33,165 nt of DNA, from the NCBI GenBank assembly GCA_002378665.1, contig DFSO01000033.1, positions 1 through 33,165 on the forward strand. Direction: 5' to 3'. Under the pieces are notes generated by a model. It was not told the DNA's origin and made no database searches. It was given only the letters and a program-made list of their open reading frames with translations. Every line of letters starts with the position of its first letter. The stretch's first letter is position 1. This DNA is from Loktanella sp. UBA3435 (GTDB lineage Bacteria; Pseudomonadota; Alphaproteobacteria; Rhodobacterales; Rhodobacteraceae). This document shows, one piece after another, positions 1 through 8,349 of the stretch. A program made the translations under genes and the position numbers.

Positions 1-290
1 TCATTGCTGTTGTCGATGCCACTGTCGGAGTTCGGCTCGTTATCACTTTGATCCGCACTAGAGACCTCTTGGTGAAGGATTTGCCCTGTCACCGCATCAT
101 AGACAACTTCGAGAACGCGGCCACCTTTGGTCGCCTCAACCCGTACTTCAGTTGGGCTATTGTAGATTTCGATCCGCTCGTAACCCTGCGCCGTCAGCTG
201 GGAAATCACCTGATCTGCGATGGATTCTGCGTGGGCCACATTGGCGGCCAAACCGAAAAACAAGATAGAAGCTTTAAATGCATTTTTCAT
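1..290 (-). CDS. Secreted PepSY-like small protein (3' end cut by window edge)
   Basis: The reading frame runs off the left edge without a stop, so the C-terminus is missing; 96 codons are visible. Residues 1-21 form a typical signal peptide (Lys2, hydrophobic core, cleavage after AHA), so the product is probably periplasmic. The mature part has the pattern of PepSY domains: a 'GY..I' stretch, alternating short beta-strands, then a 'VYDAVTGQIL' turn. PepSY domains are known as small periplasmic modules, often linked to inhibition or sensing; the substrate here is unknown. The visible tail is rich in Asp, Ser and Asn. I chose the ATG at 290 over the in-frame ATG at 296 because the AAGGA sequence lies 8 nt before the first and only 2 nt before the second. 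Confidence 0.7.
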   Translation of the reverse strand, partial: MKNAFKASILFFGLAANVAHAESIADQVISQLTAQGYERIEIYNSPTEVRVEATKGGRVLEVVYDAVTGQILHQEVSSADQSDNEPNSDSGIDNSN

Positions 291-385
291 GGACATGTTC
301 CTTTTGTGTAAGAGAGATCACATGATGTGACCCATGCCTTACCGAACCATGCCGCGGGGCCATCTAAAATTGCCCTAGGGTTTAG

Positions 386-412
386 ATGCCCCTGCTTAAA
401 CCACAGGGGCAT
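386..412 (-). terminator. Candidate trpB terminator hairpin
   Basis: A perfect 9-bp inverted repeat (386-394 with 404-412, loop of 9 nt) lies 18 nt past the trpB stop. It overlaps by 3 nt a second inverted repeat (361-368 with 381-388), so the two stems compete. There is no clean U-tract after the stem on the minus strand, so this may not be a classical intrinsic terminator. Confidence 0.4.
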
Positions 413-429
413 GCGTCTATACCGTTAGT

Positions 430-1656
430 TTAGACCGCCATATCAAAGCCGAGCGCCTTGGCGACGGTGAAGATATCTTTGTCGCCACGTCCGCACATAT
501 TCATGACCAGAAGGTGGTCTTTTGGCAGGGTGGGTGCCAGTTTCATCACGTGTGCAAGCGCGTGGGATGGCTCCAACGCAGGGATGATCCCTTCGAGTTT
601 GCACGACAGCTGGAAGGCTTCCAATGCTTCGACGTCGGTGATCGAGACATATTTCGCGCGGCCGATTTCGTGCAGCCATGCGTGCTCTGGCCCGATGCCT
701 GGATAGTCGAGGCCCGCGGAGATTGAGAAACCTTCGAGGATTTGACCGTCGTCGTCTTGCAAAAGATAGGTGCGGTTGCCGTGCAGAACGCCGGGTCTGC
801 CGCCAGTCAGGGACGCGCAATGCTCCATCTTGGCGTTCACGCCTTTGCCGCCCGCCTCGACGCCGATGATGTTCACGGATGCATCATCAAGAAACGGGAA
901 GAAGAGACCCATCGCGTTCGAGCCACCACCGATGGCGGCGATCAGCGTGTCAGGCAGACGCCCTTCGGCGGCTTGCATTTGCTCGCGGGTTTCTTTGCCG
1001 ATGATGGCCTGAAAGTCGCGGACCATGGAGGGATATGGGTGCGGACCAGCCACTGTGCCGATGCAATAGAAGGTGTCGCGCACGTTGGTGACCCAATCGC
1101 GCAGGGCGTCGTTCATCGCGTCTTTCAGCGTACCACGGCCAGAGGTCACGGGGATCACTTCGGCGCCCAGCAAGCGCATACGGAAGACGTTTGGCGCTTG
1201 GCGTTCAACGTCGTGTGCGCCCATGTAAACGATGCATTGCAGGCCGAATTTGGCGCAGACTGTTGCTGTCGCAACGCCGTGCTGCCCTGCGCCTGTTTCG
1301 GCGATAATGCGTGTTTTGCCCATGCGGCGGGCAAGAATGATCTGGCCCAACACGTTGTTAATCTTATGCGCACCAGTATGGTTCAACTCGTCGCGCTTCA
1401 TATAGATTTTCGCGCCACCAAGGTGCTCTGTCAGGCGTTCAGCATAATAAAGCGGCGACGGACGGCCAACGTAGTGGGTCCAGAGGTCGTGCATCTCGGC
1501 CCAGAAGCTGTCGTCTGTCTTGGCGATCTCGTATTGCTCTTCCAACTCTAGGATCAGCGGCATCAGGGTTTCGGAGACAAAACGCCCGCCAAAATCACCA
1601 AAGCGGCCATTTTCATCGGGGCCATTCATAAAGCTGTTGAAAAGATCGTCTGCCAT
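430..1656 (-). CDS. trpB: Tryptophan synthase beta chain
   Basis: TrpB is the PLP enzyme that condenses indole with L-serine to give tryptophan, normally in an alpha2-beta2 complex with TrpA. The 408-residue length is standard. The PLP-binding lysine is Lys98 in 'HTGAHKIN', and the phosphate-binding loop 'GGGSNA' is present around residue 240. It is the last gene of the ihfB-lapA-trpF-trpB run, 61 bp after trpF. The start ATG at 1656 has a GGGGACGG sequence upstream. trpA is not inside the window; it may lie beyond the left edge, past the PepSY-like gene, or elsewhere. No feature departs from the family. Confidence 0.97.
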   Translation of the reverse strand: MADDLFNSFMNGPDENGRFGDFGGRFVSETLMPLILELEEQYEIAKTDDSFWAEMHDLWTHYVGRPSPLYYAERLTEHLGGAKIYMKRDELNHTGAHKINNVLGQIILARRMGKTRIIAETGAGQHGVATATVCAKFGLQCIVYMGAHDVERQAPNVFRMRLLGAEVIPVTSGRGTLKDAMNDALRDWVTNVRDTFYCIGTVAGPHPYPSMVRDFQAIIGKETREQMQAAEGRLPDTLIAAIGGGSNAMGLFFPFLDDASVNIIGVEAGGKGVNAKMEHCASLTGGRPGVLHGNRTYLLQDDDGQILEGFSISAGLDYPGIGPEHAWLHEIGRAKYVSITDVEALEAFQLSCKLEGIIPALEPSHALAHVMKLAPTLPKDHLLVMNMCGRGDKDIFTVAKALGFDMAV

Positions 1657-1717
1657 TTTATCCGTCCCCTTTGATACGCAGCAATTTCTACGACGAAGTG
1701 AAAGGATATTCTAGTGC

Positions 1718-2365
1718 CTATTCGGCCAATGCTGCCGCGACAAATGCGGCGATTTTCGCATTGTCCTTGATGCCAACACCCGCTTCGACACCAGACGAGA
1801 CATCGACTTGGGTGGCGCCCGTCAGTGCGATGGCCTCCGCGACATTGTCGGGCGTCAGCCCACCAGCCAACATCCACGGCTTTGGCCAGCGGCGTTTGGC
1901 GATAAGGGTCCAATCGAATGAGAGCCCGTTGCCGCCCGGAAGCGTCGCGGATTTGGGCGGCTTCGCGTCGATCAGGATTTGGTCGGCCACGGCATTGTAG
2001 AGATCAATGTTTGGAACGTCAGAGGCATCGGAGATGCCCACGGCCTTCATCACGGGCAAGCCGTAGCGTGCTTTGATCTCCAAAACACGCTCTGGGCTCT
2101 CGTGGCCGTGAAGTTGCAGCATGTCGAGCGGCACGGCGTCGGTGATTGCGTCGAGAAAGGCGTTATCCGCATCGACCACCAATGCCACTTTGGCGAGGCC
2201 AACTGGGGTGGCGAGAGCCAGTTCGCGGGCCTGCTCAATCGAGACGTTGCGGGGGGATTTCGGGAAAAACACAAATCCAACGTAGGCCGCACCTGTGTCA
2301 GCAACAGCCTGTAACCCCTCGTGCGTGGAGAGGCCGCAAATTTTTACGCGGAAATTGTCAGGCAT
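1718..2365 (-). CDS. trpF: N-(5'-phosphoribosyl)anthranilate isomerase
   Basis: TrpF performs the Amadori isomerisation of PRA to CdRP, the third step of tryptophan synthesis. The 215-aa protein is one TIM barrel. It opens with 'VKICGLS', where the catalytic Cys sits in a KICG motif, continues with 'GFVFFPKSPRNVS', and ends with 'LAGGLTPDNV' and 'DVSSGVE', the phosphate-binding strands 7 and 8. The start codon overlaps the stop of lapA by one base (TAATG), which indicates translational coupling, so trpF is co-transcribed with ihfB and lapA upstream and trpB downstream. Length and motifs are normal for the family. Confidence 0.97.
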   Translation of the reverse strand: MPDNFRVKICGLSTHEGLQAVADTGAAYVGFVFFPKSPRNVSIEQARELALATPVGLAKVALVVDADNAFLDAITDAVPLDMLQLHGHESPERVLEIKARYGLPVMKAVGISDASDVPNIDLYNAVADQILIDAKPPKSATLPGGNGLSFDWTLIAKRRWPKPWMLAGGLTPDNVAEAIALTGATQVDVSSGVEAGVGIKDNAKIAAFVAAALAE

Positions 2366-2709
2366 TATTTGCTCAGCAAAGCCAGAACATCGTCGCCTTT
2401 TGGCGCGTTCACGGACTTGAGACTCGCCAACTCGCGGCGCAATGTCTCAACTTCACGGGCCTTTGCACGGCCCTCTGCACGTTCTTTGTATTCGCGGATC
2501 CATTCCCAAACGAAGCCAAGCAAAAGGCCAACCCCTACACCGATAAAGATCGCAACGAAGAGCGGCATTTGGATATCTGGGGAAATGCCCAGAAAATCGC
2601 TAAACGCCGTTGGCATTGCGCGCAGGGTGACCATGCCGCGATTTGCCATTCCCACAAGGATCAGGATAAGCGCAACAATTGCCCAAAAGGCATAACGTAG
2701 CGTTTTCAT
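2365..2709 (-). CDS. lapA: LapA-domain (DUF1049) inner-membrane protein
   Basis: A 114-aa membrane protein with two transmembrane segments (about residues 8-26 and 48-68) and a charged cytoplasmic tail with coiled-coil character (about 72-104). This layout is typical of the LapA/YciS family. In gammaproteobacteria LapA works with LapB to control lipopolysaccharide synthesis through LpxC turnover, and lapA sits after rpsA-ihfB, as here. That the role is the same in this organism is an inference from family and synteny. It lies 10 bp after ihfB and overlaps trpF by one base. Confidence 0.8.
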   Translation of the reverse strand: MKTLRYAFWAIVALILILVGMANRGMVTLRAMPTAFSDFLGISPDIQMPLFVAIFIGVGVGLLLGFVWEWIREYKERAEGRAKAREVETLRRELASLKSVNAPKGDDVLALLSK

Positions 2710-2719
2710 GAAGGACCTC

Positions 2720-3001
2720 TTAATTTCCGTTCAGACGATCGCGTAGAAGCTTACCAGTCTTAAAGAACGGAACGTGCTTTTGTTCAACCTCAACACTTTC
2801 GCCCGTGCGCGGGTTTCGGCCCAAGCGTGCGTCACGTTTTTTGACGGAAAAGGCACCAAAGCCGCGAAGTTCAACACGGTCGCCCTGTGCCATCGCGCCA
2901 GTAATCTCTTCAAAAATAGTGTTGACGATATTTTCGACGTCACGCTGGAAAAGGTGTGGATTTTCATCCGCGATCTTCTGAATAAGTTCCGACCGGATCA
3001 T
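2720..3001 (-). CDS. ihfB: Integration host factor beta subunit
   Basis: A DNA-bending HU/IHF-family protein of 93 aa, the usual IHF-beta length. The helical N-terminus ('IRSELIQKIAD') is followed by the DNA-binding arm with 'GRNPRTGE' and the C-terminal 'VPFFKTGKLLRDRLN', which has the IHF-beta rather than HU flavour. IHF-beta pairs with IHF-alpha (not in this window) and acts on the nucleoid, replication, recombination and many promoters. A run of six Gs lies shortly upstream of the ATG at 3001 and serves as ribosome site. The position downstream of rpsA is conserved in proteobacteria, though here a GNAT remnant separates the two. Confidence 0.95.
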   Translation of the reverse strand: MIRSELIQKIADENPHLFQRDVENIVNTIFEEITGAMAQGDRVELRGFGAFSVKKRDARLGRNPRTGESVEVEQKHVPFFKTGKLLRDRLNGN

Positions 3002-3262
3002 AGGTGTTAGCCCCCCAAAGGTTTTCAGCTCAAATTGCTCGACTTACAGCCGGGCTTCTGAGAACTATAGGGGGTAAGTTTCATTCAAGAAATAGAGACG
3101 TGCAAGGTATTGGGGTAAAATATGCCGTTTTTTGTGCATATTGATGCCCTACAAGCCTTTGATAAGGGGTGATTAATCTCGACGGCGTCAAAAGACACAG
3201 GGTTTGCGATTTTGGCTCAACCGATTCGGCGCAGATCACAGCGCGACTTTAGTGCGTTATTT

Positions 3263-3610
3263 CTAAGAGAGTTTCTGACGCATCGTGAAATAAGTCGTCC
3301 GATTGAAACCCGCATGAACCCCTTCTTTTGGCACTTCAAAACCTAGTTTTTTAAACACCTGGTGGTTCTCAATCAAAGCGATCCGCACGTCGAGTTCGAG
3401 CGCCATGAGGCCACGCGCAACGGCTCGGGTTTTCGCCACTTGCACCAAGGTCGCGGCATGTCCCCGCCACCTGACATGGGGCGCTACAGCGAACTTGCTG
3501 AGGTAAAGCGCATCACCACGCGGCTTTAGGAAAACGCAGGCAAGCGAGGATCGGTGGGAAGGCAACGCGTGGGGATGAGATTCGTTATTGTGCAAATGAT
3601 CGCAGCGCAC
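3263..3610 (-). CDS. GNAT acetyltransferase, N-terminally short (possible pseudogene)
   Basis: The C-terminal two thirds is a clear GNAT fold. 'LYLSKFAVAPHVRWRGHAATLV' (quoted here as strand beta-4 and the acetyl-CoA pyrophosphate loop) is followed by 'LDVRIALIENHQVFKKLGF', the beta-5/alpha-4 region, and a family-typical end. The first part, about 37 residues rich in His and Ser, does not resemble the alpha1-alpha2-beta2-beta3 region that should precede it, and the intact fold would need some 40 more residues. The only convenient start is a GTG at 3610, 15 bp from the rpsA terminator stem-loop region. The gene may therefore be the 3' remnant of a longer gene cut during rearrangement between rpsA and ihfB. 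The acetyl acceptor cannot be predicted. Confidence 0.6.
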   Translation of the reverse strand: MRCDHLHNNESHPHALPSHRSSLACVFLKPRGDALYLSKFAVAPHVRWRGHAATLVQVAKTRAVARGLMALELDVRIALIENHQVFKKLGFEVPKEGVHAGFNRTTYFTMRQKLS

Positions 3611-3624
3611 GACCTGTTGCTCAA

Positions 3625-3658
3625 CAAAAAAGGCCCCGCAGATTGCTCTGCGGGGCCT
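3625..3658 (-). terminator. rpsA intrinsic terminator
   Basis: A perfect 12-bp GC-rich stem (3631-3642 with 3647-3658) has a 4-nt loop. On the minus strand it is followed by six Ts (3630-3625). It begins 25 nt past the rpsA stop codon and is a textbook Rho-independent terminator. Confidence 0.93.
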
Positions 3659-3682
3659 TTCTATAAACTAAGCGAACGTGGC

Positions 3683-5356
3683 TTATTCGTCGCCCTTGAG
3701 CGCTTTGCCCAAGATGTCGCCCAAAGATGCGCCGGAGTCGGACGAACCGAACTGCTCGACTGCTTCTTTTTCTTCAGCGATTTCGCGTGCTTTGATAGAG
3801 AGACCCAGCTTGCGTGTCTTGCTGTCGATGTTGGTGACGCGTGCGTCAACCTTGTCGCCAACGCCGAAACGTTCTGGACGCTGCTCTGCGCGATCACGGG
3901 ACAGGTCGGAACGACGGATGAACGATGTCATGCCTTCGTAGATAACCTCAATGCCGCCATCTTCGATCTTGGTCACTTCAACAGTGATCACAGACCCACG
4001 CTTCACGCCGCCGATTGCATCTGCAAACGGATCGCTGTCGAGTGCTTTGATGGAGAGCGAAATACGCTCTTTCTCAACGTCAACTTCAGCAACCTTGGCT
4101 TTCACGATGTCGCCCTTGCGGAAATCGCCGATGACGTCTTCGCCACGGCCTTCCCATGTCAGGTCGGACAGGTGAACCATGCCGTCGATGTCGCCTTCGA
4201 GACCAACGAACAGACCGAATTCAGTGATGTTCTTAACTTCACCTTCAACTTCGGTACCTTCTGGGTTAGTCTCAGCGAAGACTTCCCATGGGTTACGCTG
4301 TGTCTGCTTGAGGCCAAGGGAAACGCGACGCTTTGCAGAATCGATTTCCAGAACCATGACTTCAACTTCCTGAGAAGTAGAAACGATCTTGCCTGGGTGT
4401 ACGTTTTTCTTTGTCCAAGACATCTCGGACACGTGAACCAGACCTTCAACGCCAGATTCAAGCTCAACGAATGCGCCATAGTCGGTGATGTTCGTTACGC
4501 GGCCAGTGTGAACTGTTTCAAGCGCGAACTTGGCTTCAACAGCATCCCATGGATCGTCCTGAAGCTGCTTCATGCCGAGGGAGATACGGTGAGTCTCTTT
4601 GTTGATCTTGATCACCTGAACCTTAATTGTCTCACCGATTGTGAGGATCTCGGATGGGTGGTTCACACGGCGCCATGCCATGTCTGTGACGTGCAGCAAG
4701 CCATCAACGCCGCCCAGGTCAACGAACGCACCGTATTCGGTGATGTTCTTGACGACGCCGTCAACTTCTTGGCCTTCTGTCAGGCCGCCGATAACTTCAG
4801 CGCGCTGTTCAGCACGTGACTCTTCGAGGATTGCACGACGGGACACAACGATGTTGCCACGACGACGGTCCATCTTGAGGATTTGGAACGGCTGCTTGAG
4901 ACCCATCAATGGGCCTGCATCGCGCACAGGGCGCACATCAACTTGGGAGCCTGGAAGGAACGCAACTGCGCCGCCCAGATCAACAGTGAAGCCGCCTTTA
5001 ACGCGACCGAAAATCGCACCGTCAACACGGATTTCGTCTGCATAGGCCTTCTCAAGGCGGTCCCATGCTTCTTCACGGCGTGCCATCTCACGGGAGATCA
5101 CAGCTTCGCCGCGTGCGTTTTCAACCTGACGGAGGAACACTTCGACGGTATCGCCGACGTTCAACTCTGGCTCTTCGCCTGGGTTTGCAAATTCTTTAAG
5201 ATCGATGCGGCCTTCCATCTTGTAGCCAACGTCGATGATCGCTTGGCCAGCTTCGATAGCGATGACCTTGCCTTTGACGACGGAACCCTCTGCAGGTGTG
5301 TCCATCTCGAAGCTTTCGTTTAAGAGTGCTTCAAACTCTTCCATTGTATTAGCCAT
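3683..5356 (-). CDS. rpsA: 30S ribosomal protein S1
   Basis: S1 binds the 5' leader of mRNAs and helps unfold and dock them on the 30S subunit. At 557 aa it has the six S1 (OB-fold) repeats of the proteobacterial protein. The central ones are marked by recurrent 'ITEYGAFVDL', 'ITDYGAFVEL' and 'ITEFGLFVGL' blocks, each followed by 'G(L/M)(L/V)H(V/L)S/T(D/E)'. The ATG at 5356 follows an AGGA 12 nt upstream, a rather long spacing. rpsA usually follows cmk in proteobacteria; here cmk lies 0.9 kb away, with a plus-strand gene in between. The gene ends in its own strong terminator, so ihfB must use a separate promoter. Confidence 0.97.
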   Translation of the reverse strand: MANTMEEFEALLNESFEMDTPAEGSVVKGKVIAIEAGQAIIDVGYKMEGRIDLKEFANPGEEPELNVGDTVEVFLRQVENARGEAVISREMARREEAWDRLEKAYADEIRVDGAIFGRVKGGFTVDLGGAVAFLPGSQVDVRPVRDAGPLMGLKQPFQILKMDRRRGNIVVSRRAILEESRAEQRAEVIGGLTEGQEVDGVVKNITEYGAFVDLGGVDGLLHVTDMAWRRVNHPSEILTIGETIKVQVIKINKETHRISLGMKQLQDDPWDAVEAKFALETVHTGRVTNITDYGAFVELESGVEGLVHVSEMSWTKKNVHPGKIVSTSQEVEVMVLEIDSAKRRVSLGLKQTQRNPWEVFAETNPEGTEVEGEVKNITEFGLFVGLEGDIDGMVHLSDLTWEGRGEDVIGDFRKGDIVKAKVAEVDVEKERISLSIKALDSDPFADAIGGVKRGSVITVEVTKIEDGGIEVIYEGMTSFIRRSDLSRDRAEQRPERFGVGDKVDARVTNIDSKTRKLGLSIKAREIAEEKEAVEQFGSSDSGASLGDILGKALKGDE

Positions 5357-5727
5357 GTGGCGTCTATTTCCTAATCGTTTGTTTTATACGGGCCGAGCGG
5401 TTGTGTCCGCCGGTCTTTGGGTTTCCATTGGTCTAACGTCAGACATTCAAGAACATGAAATAACAGGGCCGATAATTACCGACCCCGCTCAAACTCTCAT
5501 GCTCACGCCTGTCTCGACGCTTCAACAAGGTGCCGTATAGGCGCAAAATGCTGGGCTCGCAAGTGTTGTCCCCCTTATTTGTAAGGCGCGCCCGATTTCC
5601 CCAAGCAGATAATTTTGCAAATCATTAAGATGCCTTGGAGTTAGCTACCAAAACTCCATATTCCCGCCCAGATTTCGGCACGATTGCCATGCACAAGCGT
5701 CCTCACATTAGATCAGAGGCTGCCACC
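5357..5727. other. Divergent intergenic region between rpsA and the DUF4274-like gene
   Basis: These 371 bp must hold the rpsA promoter and leader (minus strand) and the promoter of the plus-strand gene. A TATAAA sequence about 25 nt before the rpsA ribosome site on the minus strand may be part of its -10 region, but no convincing -35 partner is visible. No RNA gene, repeat or coding region was recognised. Confidence 0.4.
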
Positions 5728-6036
5728 ATGACCTTACACCAAGACATTTCCACAGCGCAGATTGCGGCGTGGGAACAATCCAGCGAACTCCTTGACGTTT
5801 TGCGCGATGATCCGACTGACATCATTGCATTCATTGCACATTGCTCTGCTGATGACCTCCATCAGTTTAATTGCGTGCACGGTATTGCCGCCGAGGTCGA
5901 GATTTTCGAAGCGATTTTGCACCATCCAAAGTGTGACCGCGCCACCGCTTTGCAGATTTTTGAGGCCTGCAATCCGCAGTATTACGAAAAGGAACTCGCC
6001 AATGGGCGTGCGCTGGATAGCTATGACGAGGAATAA
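5728..6036 (+). CDS. Small acidic DUF4274-like protein
   Basis: A 102-aa cytosolic protein with no signal peptide or membrane segment. The block 'ILHHPKCDRATALQIFEAC' (residues about 61-79) and the preceding helix resemble DUF4274 proteins, where a 'hPxCDxxTAL' motif is characteristic. The function of that family is unknown. The start at 5728 is preferred over longer non-ATG options because AGAGG lies 9 nt upstream and the family similarity begins inside this frame. It stands alone on the plus strand between rpsA and cmk, two genes usually adjacent in this order, so it is probably a later insertion. Its DNA looks more AT-rich than that of its neighbours. Confidence 0.65.
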   Translation: MTLHQDISTAQIAAWEQSSELLDVLRDDPTDIIAFIAHCSADDLHQFNCVHGIAAEVEIFEAILHHPKCDRATALQIFEACNPQYYEKELANGRALDSYDEE

Positions 6037-6291
6037 GATCAGGTATTCATAGCGATTTTGGATATAGCACATGCGATGTTGTGCAATCGTCCTGACTGGC
6101 AAGGCCGCTTTGGATCGGTGGCATTGCGCGATTGGGAAACCTATCCGCATACCTCGCCAAGCACGTTCAATCATTGGACGTTGCCCGCTGCGGTTATGAT
6201 CCGCACGCAAGACCAGCGCACGCATCCAAGCATCACGTACCAATACTCGTCGATCCGCCTAACCTATCATGCATGGGCGCAGCGTCAGTAA

Positions 6292-6900
6292 TTAGCCGAG
6301 GCGGCTTTGCACAAAGGCGATGGCGGCATTGACCGCCTCGTCGATTGTCAGATCAGAGGTGTCGATTTGCTGCGCATCTGCGGCGGCGATTAGCGGCGCT
6401 GTCGCCCGCTCGCTGTCACGTTTATCGCGCTCGATCACATCAGCGAGGACTTGTTGCGCACTCACATCCATGCCCTTGCCTTGCAGTTCTTTGAACCTGC
6501 GTTCCGCACGGCATTCAGGTGACGCTGTCACGAAAAGCTTGGCATCAGCCGCAGGGCAGATCACCGTACCGATATCGCGCCCGTCCAGAACCGCGCCACC
6601 GATCCGCTGGGCAAAGCTGCGCTGAAAGTCGACCAAAGCGCTGCGCACTTCAGCGATCACAGCGACTTGGCTAGCCGCTTGCGCCACTTCGGGGGTGCGT
6701 AGGGCATCGTTTTCAAGATCGGTTGGATCAAGGGTTTTGGCAGCAGTCAGCGGGTCCGCGCCAGCCAGAACCTTCGCCCCAACCGCACGATACAGCAGCC
6801 CCGTATCGAGATGGGCAAAACCGAAATGCGCGGCTACAGCCTTGGAGATCGTCCCCTTGCCTGCCGCCGCGGGCCCGTCGATAGCAACCGTAAAGATCAT
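6292..6900 (-). CDS. cmk: Cytidylate kinase
   Basis: This enzyme phosphorylates CMP and dCMP using ATP, feeding CTP and dCTP pools. The 202-aa protein starts with the P-loop 'GPAAAGKGT' (residues 9-17). The CMP-binding part includes 'LDTGLLYRAVG', 'LDGRDIGTVICPAADAKLF' and 'RAERRFKEL'. Its ATG overlaps the aroA stop by four bases (ATGA), so it is translationally coupled to aroA. The aroA-cmk-rpsA order is common in proteobacteria. The 255 bp between this stop and the DUF4274-like gene contain nothing I recognise. Confidence 0.96.
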   Translation of the reverse strand: MIFTVAIDGPAAAGKGTISKAVAAHFGFAHLDTGLLYRAVGAKVLAGADPLTAAKTLDPTDLENDALRTPEVAQAASQVAVIAEVRSALVDFQRSFAQRIGGAVLDGRDIGTVICPAADAKLFVTASPECRAERRFKELQGKGMDVSAQQVLADVIERDKRDSERATAPLIAAADAQQIDTSDLTIDEAVNAAIAFVQSRLG

Positions 6901-8249
6901 GCGGTGTTGCGCACCAATTGCGCACCCAAGTCACCCATGAGTTTCTCGAAAATCGGGAAGGATGTGGCAATCGGGCTGCCGTCATCCACCGTCATCGGTT
7001 TCTGAGAAGCCATACCCATGACCATAAACGCCATCGCAATACGGTGATCAAGCACGGAAGCAACGGTCACGCCGCCCGCAACATTGCCGTGACCAAGGCC
7101 CGTGACGCGCCACCAATCGTCGCCCTCTTCCACGGTCACGCCAGCGGCACGCAGCCCCTTGGCCATCGCGTCGATACGGTCGGATTCCTTTACGCGCAGC
7201 TCCTTAACGCCCTGCATATCCGTCACGCCTTGCGCAAAGGACGCCACAACAGACAACACAGGATATTCGTCGATCATGCTTGCCGCGCGGGCGGGAGGCA
7301 CGGCGATCCCTTTGAGATTAGGTGAGAACTTTGCACGCAGGTCGGCCACAGGTTCGCCACCCTCTTCGCGCAGGTTCTCATACGTCAAGTCCGCGCCCAT
7401 TTCTTGCAACGTGGTGAACAGCCCCGCACGGGTGGGGTTCAACCCGATATTGGGGACCAGAACATCAGAACCGGGGGTGATGATCGCGGCGCAAACGGGG
7501 AACGCGGCAGAGCTAGGGTCACGCGGCACCACAATCGTTTGCGGTTTCAACTCTGGCTGGCCAGTCAGCGTAATCACGCGGCCTTCGTCGGTTTGCTCAA
7601 CCGTGATTGTCGCACCGAAACCCGCAAGCATCCGCTCTGTGTGGTCGCGGGTTGCTTCTTTCTCAATCACGACAGTTTGACCAGGAGCATTAAGACCCGC
7701 CAGCAACACAGCCGATTTCACCTGTGCGGAAGGCACAGGCACAACATAGCGGACAGGCACAGGATCAGCGGCACCCACCAGCGTCATCGGCAAGCGACCG
7801 CCCTTACGGCCCACGGATTGCGTGCCAAAAAGAGCAAGCGGATCAGTCACGCGGCCCATCGGACGGCCATTAAGGGATGCATCCCCCGTGAATGTCGCGG
7901 TAATCGGCGAGGTCGCCATAGCGCCCATAATCAGGCGCACGCCTGTGCCAGAGTTGCCGCAATCAATCACACCCTCAGGCTCGGCAAATCCGCCAACGCC
8001 CACGCCTTCAACCGTCCACTCACCATGACCGTGATCAGTGACCGTAGCGCCAAACGCGCGCATCGCTTTGGCGGTATCGAGAACATCTTCGCCCAACAAC
8101 AGTCCCGTGATGTGGCTCTTACCAACAGCCATCGCGCCCAAAATCAACGAGCGGTGCGAGATCGACTTATCACCAGGCACATTGGCCTCGCCCTTCAGCG
8201 GGCCACAAGGGCGGGAGGTCATAGGAATAGGGGTGCCGTGGCCAGACAT
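6897..8249 (-). CDS. aroA: 3-phosphoshikimate 1-carboxyvinyltransferase (EPSP synthase)
   Basis: AroA joins phosphoenolpyruvate to shikimate-3-phosphate in the sixth step of the shikimate pathway. Key stretches are 'PGDKSISHRSLILGA' (substrate-binding Lys and Ser), 'DCGNSGTGVRL', 'PRDPSSAAFPVCAA' and 'RVKESDRI'. The 'GNSGTG' loop is the variant seen in alphaproteobacterial (class II-like) enzymes, where the class I enzymes have GNAGTA. I start at the ATG at 8249 (450 aa) because the nine preceding codons begin with TTG and do not resemble the family. The SD sequence is weak (AGTGAGA). The stop overlaps the cmk start by four bases. Confidence 0.96.
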   Translation of the reverse strand: MSGHGTPIPMTSRPCGPLKGEANVPGDKSISHRSLILGAMAVGKSHITGLLLGEDVLDTAKAMRAFGATVTDHGHGEWTVEGVGVGGFAEPEGVIDCGNSGTGVRLIMGAMATSPITATFTGDASLNGRPMGRVTDPLALFGTQSVGRKGGRLPMTLVGAADPVPVRYVVPVPSAQVKSAVLLAGLNAPGQTVVIEKEATRDHTERMLAGFGATITVEQTDEGRVITLTGQPELKPQTIVVPRDPSSAAFPVCAAIITPGSDVLVPNIGLNPTRAGLFTTLQEMGADLTYENLREEGGEPVADLRAKFSPNLKGIAVPPARAASMIDEYPVLSVVASFAQGVTDMQGVKELRVKESDRIDAMAKGLRAAGVTVEEGDDWWRVTGLGHGNVAGGVTVASVLDHRIAMAFMVMGMASQKPMTVDDGSPIATSFPIFEKLMGDLGAQLVRNTA

Positions 8250-8349
8250 GGGGATCTCACTTCTGCATAAATTCAAAAGCGTGATAAACCAACACAGAGA
8301 CAGGGTCCATCGCCCCCGCCTCGCTTTGTCTCAAATACTCAAAAACGGG

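Noticed and set aside
742..1551. 269-codon open frame on the plus strand opposite trpB
   Set aside because: Its composition follows from trpB codon bias, and trpB is certain.
3554..4819. 421-codon open frame on the plus strand opposite rpsA
   Set aside because: It is antisense to the S1 repeats, its protein is Phe/Cys/Asn-rich and resembles nothing, and rpsA explains the region completely.
5734..6243. 169-codon minus-strand frame over the DUF4274-like gene
   Set aside because: It overlaps the better supported plus-strand gene, lacks family resemblance, and its ribosome site is poor.
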